This document shows positions 24,801 through 36,800 of a stretch of 64,000 nt of DNA, one piece after another. How positions within the stretch are numbered: position 1 is the stretch's first letter; the number at the start of each line of letters is the position of its first letter. A program made the translations under genes and the position numbers. The stretch is taken from the NCBI RefSeq assembly GCF_032854445.1, contig NC_088301.1, positions 10,970,281 through 11,034,280 of the forward strand. The letters are read 5' to 3'. The notes below the pieces were generated by a model that ran no database searches, was not told the origin of the DNA, and saw only the letters and a program-made list of their open reading frames with translations. The stretch comes from Liolophura sinensis. Its lineage: Eukaryota; Mollusca; Polyplacophora; Chitonida; Chitonidae.

Positions 24801-27800
24801 TGCACGGTAACACTGAACATTTTGCACACTACCGGTACATGTAAATGAGGTTTGCTGTTAACTGCAATAAGCATACCCTGCAGCAGGGTGGACAGATGGG
24901 CTACTTTCTCTCCCTCTTCAACCCAAACGTTAAATAGCAATAAAGCTCAGGAAAATGATATGAAGACATCCAATCTGCCCGATTTGAAATACCCACTCAC
25001 TTGACAATGGCGGCTTTTGTCTAATTGCGGTGGCTTTGAGGTTGTTGGCGTTGGACCAATCACATGAGCTCACAAAGAGTGGGCGGCTTTTAACTATCTT
25101 TTCTTGGAATCTGCGTTAAGTTTTCAATGCAGGTTCTCTTATCTATTACACAAGATGGGTAAAGTACAGGGACATAATGTAGAGTAAATCCACTGCTCTG
25201 CACAGCACACGGAACACAACAACAACAACAAAATACCTTGGAACAAAGCTAACAACATGTAAGATGTAACAAGATCTAATGAAAAACACAGCAAAAACTA
25301 AAACACACACACACACACACACAGAAATTTGAAATAAAAAATGACATAAAATAAAAAAAACTATGGCACGGAGGTGGAAGTTCTTTATTATTCTATCCTA
25401 TATTCAGATGAAAATTCACTTTCCTTTGGACGAAAACTCCTATAATATTTTCTGGTATCTATCATGAACATTTGTAACATTGTTGTCTTGTACGTCAATA
25501 GTTTCTAGTCATAAATCTATATTCACACCAGAATAACAGTGACAGATACATGGAGTACTGACATAGGTGACACAGACGGTTACCCAGTGGACATGATACT
25601 CTTCAACTAAACAACAATGACAGACAGAGAGAGCAAATAGGTCACACAGTGGACATTACACTGACCAACTGAACAACAGTGACAGACGCATGGAGTACAG
25701 ACGTGGGTCAGACAGTGGACATGATACTCATCAACTGAACAACAGTGACAGACATATGGAGTACAGACGTGGGTCAGACAGTGGACATGATACTCATCAA
25801 CTGAACAACAGTGACAGACACATGGAGTAGAGACATAGGTCACACAGTGGACATGATACTCATCAACTGAACAACAATGACAGATATATGGAGTACAGAC
25901 GTGGGTCAGACAGTGGACATGATACTCATCAACTGAACAACAGTGACAGACATATGGAGTACAGACGTGGGTCAGACCGTGGACATGATACTCATCAAAT
26001 GAACAACAGTGACAGACATATGGAGTACAGACAAGGGTCAGACAGTGGACATGATACTCATCAAATGAACAACAGTGACAGGCACATGGAGTAGAGACAT
26101 AGGTCACACAGTGGACATGATACTCATCAACTGAACAACAGTGACGGACGCATGGAGTAGAGACATAGGTCACACAGTGGACATGGTACTCATCAAATGA
26201 ACAACAGTGACAGACGCATGGAGTAGAGACAGGTCACACAGTGGACATGATACTCATCAACTGAACAACAGTGACAGACACATGGAGTACAGACAGGTCA
26301 CACAGTGGACATGATACTCACCACCTGAACAACAGTGACAGACACATGGAGTAGAGACATAGGTCACACAGTGGACATGATACTCACCACCTGAACAGCA
26401 GTGACAGACACATGGAGTAGAGACATAGGTCACACAGTGGACATGATACTCACCACCTGAACAACAGTGACAGACACATGGAGTAGAGACATAGGTCACA
26501 CAGTGGACATGATACTCACCACCTGAACAGCAGTGACAGACACATGGAGTAGAGACATAGGTCACACAGTGGACATGATACTCACCACCTGAACAGCAGT
26601 GACAGACACATGGAGTAGAGACATAGGTCACACAGTGGACATGACACTAACCAACTGGACAACACTGACAGACACATGGAGTAGAGACATAGGTCACACA
26701 GTGGACATGATACTCACCACCTGAACAACAGTGACAGACACATGGAGTAGAGACATAGGTCACACAGTGGACATGATACTCACCACCTGAACAGCAGTGA
26801 CAGACACATGGAGTACAGACAGGTCAGAGTGGATTCAGATACAGGACACTCAGTACACAACTCAAACACTGCTATATAACTCAATACAAAGACAGAGAGC
26901 TATACCTTTCGGTGGTCTTCCAGAACTATCTGTATCATTACTTCAAACTTGGCTTCTCTGTTCAACCAAGCTAACCCAGAAGTTTAAAACACTACATAAG
27001 ACCATCTGTTTGCTCAAAAAAACTACTCCTTTGCTGTGTAAATTGTAACAGCCCTAGGACCTACTCATGCATCTGCCATGTTAAAACACCTGTTTTTCTC
27101 CAACAGAAACATGCTAAGGCTGTTATTTATTTGATTGGTGTTTACCTCGTGCTCAAGATAACTTGACTTATACAACAGCGGCCAGCATTATGGTGGGTGG
27201 AAACTGGGCAGAGTCCGGGGGAAACACACGACCATCCACAGACCTTCCCAAGCACAGAGGGAGAGGAAGCCAGCATGAGCTGGACTTGAACTCACAGTGA
27301 CCGCATTGGTGAGAGTCTCCTGGGTCATTATGCTGCGGTAATCAACTGAGCCATGGAGATCGCACTAGGGCTATATAGCGTTTGTCCGTTGTCATACATG
27401 CAGGTGTCTCAGCTGTCAACTCCAGGCAGGTATCCCAGGTATGGTCAATGGAAAATACACATTCACCTGAATCTATGAAGAGCATGAATTCAAATATGGC
27501 TGATGGGGTTTGAGTTTATCCAATTTCATCCGGTTTTGTGACCGCACATGGGGACACATATATGGAATTGAAAGCGTAAACATCTAGGATTACTGACATT
27601 CTTGTATTTATTTGTCACTCCACTGAGGCACGCTCACCAATAAAATGGCTACAATAAGTATATTCCCAGATTGTGGATGGCAGTGGAAACCTATAATGAT
27701 GATTATGAAATAGGGTTGTGCCCAATGTACTTTCCAAGCTTTGGACTGGGTTGGCATCCTGAAAAATGTGCTTTTGTCAGTCTTTGTTTGATTGATTCAT

Positions 27801-30800
27801 TTCATTCTTGGTTAAAGTGATCGTAATGATACATCACAGAAAGACTGACAGTCTTCAAAAGTCTATGGAAGCGGATGTTCACATACTCTGCAGAAAACAT
27901 AAATTTTTCTTAAGCCCCAAGCACAATATCATTTTATCATAGAATGAAAAATGATATTGTACCGTTATTTATTATTTACCTGATTCTTGTTGAATGCCAT
28001 GCTCAAGAATCTTTCATTTACACAACAGTAGTTTCATGGGTGAAGAAAACCTTTGGCAAGTTACTTTGCAAACATGTGTGTACATCTGCACATACACACC
28101 ATACTGGTGAAAGGCATGTTGTCTTGAACAAACGTTAGACTAGGCAAACATACACACAAGCATTGTTGTTTGCCACCAACACCCCAAAAGCGATGAATCT
28201 ACAAATTCCCTGTCCATGGATGGGTTTGAACCTGCACCTCACGTGTCCTCCCAACTGAATTTATTTGATTGGTGTTTTACGCCCTACTCAAGAATACTTC
28301 ACTCTTATGACGACAGGCCATCTCACGTCCTAGTGATTGAAAGACAAGCACCTGTAACCACTAGACAACAACAACCCATACCTTATTATACTGTGCTGGT
28401 GAAAAGGTCAATTTATAAATTATAAACATTTAGTATCGAATTCAATATGCTCACAGTTCAGCATTGTCTCTCTATGCCATGAACAAAATCAATGTGGCTT
28501 CACTTCTACCTGTGGGACTTCTCACTGCAGTTTAATTAGGTCTGTATCTTCACTACTAACCCTTCTGTTTATTCGCCCTACCTTTGACACTATCTGGGCT
28601 TATCAACAAAAAGAAATTGTGACTGCATGTGTTCACCTGCATGTGAAGATATTCACCTTTTATGATTGATGGTATAGTGTACATATAAATGTATGATTTT
28701 CTAAAATGTCGACTTTACATTCTGATATAACAGCAAGAGAGGGTTACTCTGTGCATTTTAACATGGGCATGTATGTACAACAATGAATATTATCCACAAT
28801 GATAATAAATAACCTTAATTTCCCGAAATCTAGATTTTTTAGGTAATTAGAATAAAATGAAGTTGTATTTTGTGGATCAATGTCAATAATTTGTGTACAT
28901 CGTCTGACCATATTAAAAACCACTGATTTGACTTCGTGTGGCATAAAGCATTAACATGGCAGGACAAAGAGACCTCCCCATCATATCAGATTAAAACTTG
29001 AAATTCATGTATTTATCCTACTATCACCACTGCCACACAAAAGCAGGTTTGAGTTCGCAAAAAGCTAACTTGCAATGTCCCTGAGGCTATCGGGCTTGCA
29101 TTATTCAATAGGAATCAACTCCTTTAAATAAAAAGCGACAAAAAAAGCCAGGCTGAGTATGGTACATAGAAATATTGTAATTTGTGATCTCACCTAAAAG
29201 CGTATTACAGCTGTAAGGAGTACCAGAGGATTACAGATATAGTAATACTTGTACTGTGTGTACAGTGAAAGCGTTTGTTGGAGAATATTTCTGCATTATC
29301 CTAAATTAATTATGAGTTCCTGAAGTCTAAGCTTCCAAGACAGAATATTGGTGACAATTTCTTCAGGATGTAAAATGACATATGGTCTGGTGATGGGAAA
29401 CTAAATCAAAACAAATAGCTGAGTTTATCCAGAAAATACATTGGCAGCATCAACGACGATGCGAATGGCCAGCCTCTACTTCGAATTGCATCCCTGAATC
29501 ATGCTTCTTCAATTGAATTTAAGCCCCTCATTAGCTTTATTATTATTATTATTAATTTTAAGCCCCTTAACTCATACTATACTGGGACACATACAATTAT
29601 AACTACCACTGGACACCTTTACAAGTCTATGAGGCTATATCTGTGCACCTAAGTGTATAAACATGGCTTCCTCTGCATTTTAGTACCTACCCTGCATTTC
29701 TGTTATCACTGTCCTGTCCTCATTGTAAAGATGTAATCAGTTATATTACAAAGTAGTCCACAATTCTTGTAAATGTTTAAGGTGGAAATACTTTGTTTAA
29801 GTGATCTGCTTTGTCTTGCAATACTTATTTTGTTGTCAATAAAATGACTATACTGATGTACACCTGAGGCAGAAATTAACAAGGATGACAAACAAACCTT
29901 GTCATAAATCGGACGTTTCTACTGAGAACAGCACAGTGAGCACCGAGTAGTGTTGGATAACTTGGTGCGTACACATGGGCTTTGTACATTTATACCCAAA
30001 CACAGTCCAATGGAGCCAATAGTCAAGAATTGCCCTTCAACTGTTATTATATCAGTAAAATCTATACACAAAGTGCAAACAACTTATTTTCTGTCCTTTT
30101 AAAGTAAAAGAAAGCTAAACTTTGAAGTAAGGTTCAACATACAGACAACTGAAAACTATGCGTAAAAATACTTTCATTTATTTTTACAGATTTTTTTTTT
30201 AAGAGTGTTAAAAGGCATTTAAATATTTGAATACTATGGTGGGCTTTGTGAGCCATACTGATGGTATCAAGGAACTCTGACGTCACATCACCTTTTTTTC
30301 CTGATGTTAACCAGATGAAAGGAATTTTAGAAAACTTAATTTCAGTAATCTTTTACTCATGAGCAAAAACGGTTATTCCAACAGTCAGTATCATGAAGAA
30401 AGTTGGAAAAACTTCATGTGACGTTTTAGTTCCTAAACTCTGTTTGATTCTTGTCAAAAAAATGTTTGAAATGTATGACTCTTTTCATAAAAATCTCATT
30501 TCATTTTCAAAAAAATAAATGAAAGTATATTTATGCATAATTTTAAGTAGTCTATTTAGTGATGCTTGCTTCAATTTTTAGAGGTCTTTTCCTTTAAGCT
30601 TCTGAGAATTTGAGACTACATACATCTGGGCACATCACTAATCTGCGCCAGCAGTAAGCAGAGGAAGAAGTGAGATACATCTCTAACATGGCAAAATATA
30701 AGGAAATCAACAATAATGGGAGAAGTCCAGAAAACTATACCTGATGATGATCTAAACACACAGTATGTTAGACAACAGCAAATACGCGCAGGGTACATTG

Positions 30801-33800
30801 TGAATGCCAACAAAGCATACATTAGAACCATAAGAGAGTAAAGTAAATTGGCACAGGCCCTGGCATCTGTGATCTCAAATGTGCAATGCTCTAGCCATGT
30901 TGAAAACCAGATACATGTAAAATAGCTGCATTGCTCCAAAATGGTTTGTGTGACAAGACTGCGTCAAGCACACCTTCATGAAACTCCACATTCATGAGTT
31001 AAATTGGTTTCACACACAAACACATAATAAAAGGACAAGAAATTCAGAAATTGATCAATGATCAGTGGAGTTGTAGAGTGGCTACTGTATTTTAGACTAT
31101 AGAGAAAACTTGTACAGCAAAATGCTGGGTACACATTCAACACACAATGGGTGAGAAAAATTCAAGCTCTCAATTTCCTTTTGACCAGACAAATATAAGT
31201 TATGTATACAAAATATACTCAGGAAGTTCACATGTTCATCTTTCACAAAGATGGATCATTTGTGGAGATTTGTCAATCAATATTAAATTGTGGTGTAAGT
31301 CTCTTCTCCACACCTTTAATAATAAGTCAAAGGTCACTCATGTCCACTTTCAAAGTTCAATGATTCACTATAAACAGTAACTATGCATCTGTAACAATCT
31401 GGGTTAAAACAACCAGCAACTGTAAGTTTCTGCATGTTTCCATGCATAAAAACAGTGTAACGTCAAGGATTCATAATTATGTACAACACTGTAAAATAAA
31501 TTCATTCTCATGGTCTCTCTTTTGGACTGCAGTAGACAGGTTGACCCCCTGTGTACCGCACTGGTACAGGGGAATCCCAGCTCTGAAGCAGGTTGACCAT
31601 ATATATGTATGATAGATCAGCGTCTTACGGTCTGCCTCCTGGGGATCCCTGAGAATAGAGGTTACCCCCGTGAATAGCTTAAGTCCCACAATAATCCCCG
31701 GGTAAATCGCTAATATCTTCATCGTCCATAGATTCCTCGTTTTCCGTATTATCTTCGGGATGTTCGTCTTCCATGTCGTCGGTGTCTTGACTTTCTTCGT
31801 GATCACTACTGCCTCCACTACTTCCTTCTGAATTCGTGTCTTCCAATATTCGACACCGAAGTTCTGTTATTTCATCAGCTTTTCGGGAAGCATATTCATA
31901 GTACATATTCCTAACACCTTCTGTGATGGCCATTCGTAGCCGAAGTGTGTATCTGTAAGACCGTCGATTTTCTTTACTCGCCTTGTCGTATCGCCCCGCC
32001 ATTTCGTCCAGACGCCTGTTGAGTTGCACGATCTGTTCACAAGATCGTTTGAAGTATTTTTCCGCATCATTGAGCTTTGTAAACACATCGTCTGTCATTT
32101 TTAAATAGTCTGATTTCCCCACCGACGACTTATTTGATTTCGAAAGAGGAAGTAGACAGAAAACCCACGAAACAAAGCGAACTTAGTCCAGTTGTATACT
32201 CATCCCGCCTGACACAATTTTCGTCAACATGGCTGTCTTGATCTATTAATAACCGTCGCGCATGCGCCGATCACCACTTCCGGCATTCCCCACTGGAATC
32301 CCCGATGGATGAAGAGTGCACTCAAAAGCGGTCGTTCTCTCCAGTATTCTCTATTTAAGTATAAAGTGGAAGCGTCCGAAGAATGCAAAATCAAGGAGGA
32401 ACCTTAAGTGTGCATAAATACGCAGTTTAGTATCGAACAAATCGATCTAATCATTCGACTGGAGACTATACACAGACGTTTGAGGGGTCGGTTTTGTCAC
32501 GCGCGACACTGTCACACTGTTTTGACACAGTGACATAATGTTGCCAGTAGCACGAAAACGGAATGCAAATTTCACACCCGCCGAATTCGACACCCTAGTT
32601 GACAATGTCGAAAAATATCAGGATGTTATTCATTCAAAAATCTCAGACGTTGTTACAAAAGCTAAAAAAGATGTTGTATGGAGAGCAATCACTGACCAGG
32701 TCAACGCGGCCTCACGATTTTCCTGTCAGCGCAGTGTGAAGGAAATAAAAAAGAAGTGGAATGACAGCAAGTGCAAGGCAAAGAAACGGGCTGCTTTGGC
32801 TAAAACAAACCCTGCAATAGCACCTAGGCTTAGCAGCTCAGAACAGAAGATTATCAGCATAATCAATAGTATGGCTGCTAACGGCATTGATGAAGGCATC
32901 GACACTGGTGATGCAATTAATACTTTACCTGCCACCTCCACATCTCCAGTCTTGAACATTGTAAGTAGTGCAATATGACATGTGCCTCATCTGATGTAGC
33001 ATGTAACCTTGTGAACATTTGATGAAATACTTCTCTTTACTAGTGTGGATTGACCATTCTGTTTTATTTAATAGGGTGGTATGCCAGTAGCAAAGGTCCT
33101 ACGGTGTGACTCTCTTTTATAGCTCTAAAGCTAATGTTCGCCAAGTGAGGATAAGTAGAAACTACCATTCATCCTAAAGGATTTAAACAATGATTCATTG
33201 CATTTACATGTAAAAACACAAATGTATTGATTATTCTGTGTTTAAACACCTCTCGGCTATTAAAATATACTGACTAAAATACTGTTTCCAAAACTCTGCT
33301 TGGGGCATTATTCTTAAACTTATACCCTGCTTTATGTTGTATTGTAATAGGCATTTCAACCATTCCAGATGAGACTAACACTGAGAATCCAAAACTTTTG
33401 TTTCTTGAGCTTGATGAGACTGTGCTAATGTTTGTGTTTTTACTTGGCAGCCAGAGGATGATTCCGCATACACAACAGTGTACGTGGATGATGTGGGGGA
33501 AGACGAACCCTCTAAATTTAACAGCTTCACTGGAACAATTCCCACACTTTACAATTCTTTTAATGACAAGATCATGATGGAGAAGCTTATCACCATTAAA
33601 AAAGCTCGACTCGAAGTGGAAAGAGAACGCTTAGAAGTGGAAAAGGCCAGGCTTGAGGTCGAACAGAGGCGACTCAAGTTGGAAGAGAAACGTCTTACAC
33701 TGAAAGAAAAAAGGCTATGTTTATACCTGTGAAAGATTTCAGAAACCAAAATGAACTGCACATTTATTTGTCTGCTGTTTGTTGTTTTTTGTTTCTTCAT

Positions 33801-36800
33801 CCTAAGCTTTCCTGTAAGTTAATATGTTCTCAACTTTAGTCACTGCAGTTCTACAATATCATATTATAAATGTACATGTATTCATGTTTGAGGTCATGGC
33901 ATCAGGGCCTCAAAATGGCATCAGATTCCTGCTGTCCAGCATTTGCCAAGTCCCCATTGTACTACAAAATGACGTCACTTGATAGAACTCCTCCAAAATT
34001 AACATAAAGCACTGAGGACCAATTTTTGTTTTCTTGAAAGCCATCACAAACATTCACCAATATCATTTTATATACATGTATGACTTTGCTTCTATTTGTA
34101 GTTGAATAGTCATATTAACAGCTGAATATTTAAAACAGATTGTAACCACAATACTTGTACATGGTGTCATGCATTATATTGAGGTGAAGTTGAAATGTCC
34201 CTTTTTTCACTAGTGGGGATTTAACTCTATTCTGTACTTTTATATTGTAAGGTGATCCATTTTTCAGGTTATAATAGATGTCAGAACACCAGTTTTCCAT
34301 GCTGGTAAAACCATACTTTTTCCTCAGGGAACAACTCAGACAAACAGCAATATCGACAGTTACACAGATGTATGAATATTGTTAGTACAAGATGTATTAT
34401 TTATTATAATTTATTAAGTTTTTCTACCAAAAGTTTATCTTTTTGGGGTGGGGGTCTTTTTTGTTCATGATGTTATTCGCTTTGACATTTGTTAGATCCT
34501 GCATATCAGTATTTAATTTTTTTTTTCGTAAATGTGACATACAAAATAGCAGTTATATGGCTTATTTTTCAGCAGAATCATCCAACTTAGGATGAAGAAA
34601 GTTTATTGTCAGTGCTATCAATACTGCTATGATATTATGTCACACACTTCAACTGTCTTACCGATTTGCCTTGGGGAATACCCACCTGACCAAGCTTGGG
34701 GAGCACCCAGTAAAGGCAACTTGCAGAATGGATGCATTTTTCTGTTAAATAAGTTTCAGCATTGTAGAGGATGTGTTAATACACCAAATGAAACCAAATG
34801 TGACAGACCAATTTAAGTGATGGGTTTACCTTGATATGGTAAAGATGACAAGTGCGTTATGTGCCTATATTTCACAGTATCTGACCATGTACAGAGAACA
34901 ATACAAGAAACTAACACGAAAGTCTGTCTAGTTCATTCTGTTCACAACAGACAGTCGTTCATTATTAATGCCTTGGAAATCTGATAGGTAAGTCTGATAC
35001 AACTATTGCACATAGGCCTACAGGGCACTTGAAACAGTATGAAATGTTTTATCCCACAATACAGCCCACATTTGTCTTGTTTTTTAACAAACACACCTTG
35101 TGTTCAACATGCTATGGGCCTACATGTATTTCATAACCAATGAAATATCAATTCACGTAACAAGAATATAACCATGGTATTGGTATGGTTACAGCCTTAA
35201 GGTCACAAATCCAACTGACAATCACAAATAATTACATGCTAACCGTAATTTACTTCATTCGAATCACTACAACCCACAATTAGCCACTATTTCTGTCAAA
35301 AGAGATGTGTACTCCAAATCTCAACACCTTACTAAATGTTGTTGTGATATAAAGACAATTCCCCTTTAGTCATTAACAGATATTATCTACCATAAAACTA
35401 ACTTCCTCCCTACTAACTGGACTGAATATTGTAATCTGAAGCAATTCCATCATTCATAAAAGTTCTTATTTCTGGGGAACTTGATTTAAATATATGTGTA
35501 CCGGTACTCAAAGGACAAGACAGCACCTGGCTAAAATATATTTCAATTGAAAGTAGGATACTCAAACTTTCTAAAAAGCATCACACTATTTTAAAGAGTT
35601 TCACCATATAACATGTAGAACAAAATTACAATGTTGCACAAATGGCTGGTGTGAGTGGTGGCAGCCATCTTGAGAATTTTATCCAACCAACACGTCACTA
35701 TCAGGTTGAGCGGCCTAAGTTGTGACGTAGCCTTTAACCCATTCACTCCATGAAGTGACGTATGATAACACAGAACTACTGCATAAGACATCATTTTGAG
35801 ATCATTTACAATGATTTAGCTACATGTAGCCAAAGGGCCATTTCACAAAGTCTTGTGAGGCAGGTCGGTATCCTTAACAGACCACCACAGATGCAAAATC
35901 AGTTGATTTACGTTCCGTGTAATATTCAATGATGGTATCACAAATTATGTCGGACAGTACCATCTCGGCCCAAACCGCATTCTTCTCCCCAAATACATTT
36001 ATTGTCATTCGTTTTAATGTTTAGTCAGAAGTTTCTAAATAACAAATATCAGAGTCAGTGCAAAATTCATCAGGGATGCCGAAGGTTTATGAGAACGAGA
36101 AGACGGCATCTCACTGGACAACGCAAAAGTAACTAAACATCTTATGATATAATTTTCTTCTCTGAATTTATTACACGTGACGAATTTAGGTTTTGCTCCT
36201 TCGTCTTTCTTGTATACGAGGTATGTTCTTTTTTTGTTTTCTTTTATAAAATACAGTAAAACTATTGAAACGCTATGTTCAAGCCGAGGTGCTTTCTTTG
36301 ATGCACGCAATAACTGGGTCAGCACTGCTCTCATCTTAGAAGCCACCGCTACAAAATCCAGCAACAGTCGAAAGCCTAGATCAACCTCAGTGGTTCTTAT
36401 ATTTATTTCCATTTGTTTCAGAATGGAGCATGAATCTAGTTGTACAACAATCCTATTGTAATTTTGTAAACATTTTGGGGTTAAAGTCACCAGCACAACC
36501 CCTCCAGATGCTACGACCTGGACCAGGACTACCCCTGCCGTGCACATGCATCTGCAGCTAGGCTATTGAAAGAGGGCAGCTGAGTTCCTTGTAAATGATA
36601 TAGTAGGCCTGCCGTATCAACAGTTCAAATATTGGAAGAAATATTCTGCCATTATGTCTAATTTAAGAGAAAACTATATTTATCGCTTGGGCATTTATGG
36701 CTTGGGCGTTCATCGCTGAAGCCCACAATTTTTATCTGTCATAGGCTACTGCTTAGACTATTATACGGAAAATACCTTCGGCGTAAGAGAGCTAGAGTAA

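Noticed and set aside
25001-25110. Coding internal exon of CLIP4 between exons 7 and 8
   Set aside because: The donor is good and one frame is open, but the only phase-compatible acceptor lacks a pyrimidine tract; kept only as a possible alternative first exon.
26257-26631. 124-codon Cys/His-rich frame as a zinc-finger-like gene
   Set aside because: It is the 66-bp satellite read through; no start context, no splice sites, and neighbouring 64-bp units break the frame.
30721-30765. Possible 11-nt microexon on the minus strand (acceptor TTTAG, donor GTATAG) in CLIP4 intron 7
   Set aside because: Its length is not a multiple of three and would break the phase between exons 7 and 8, which join correctly without it.
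31867-32088. 73-codon minus-strand frame
   Set aside because: Frame shadow of the 139-aa gene at 31679-32098.
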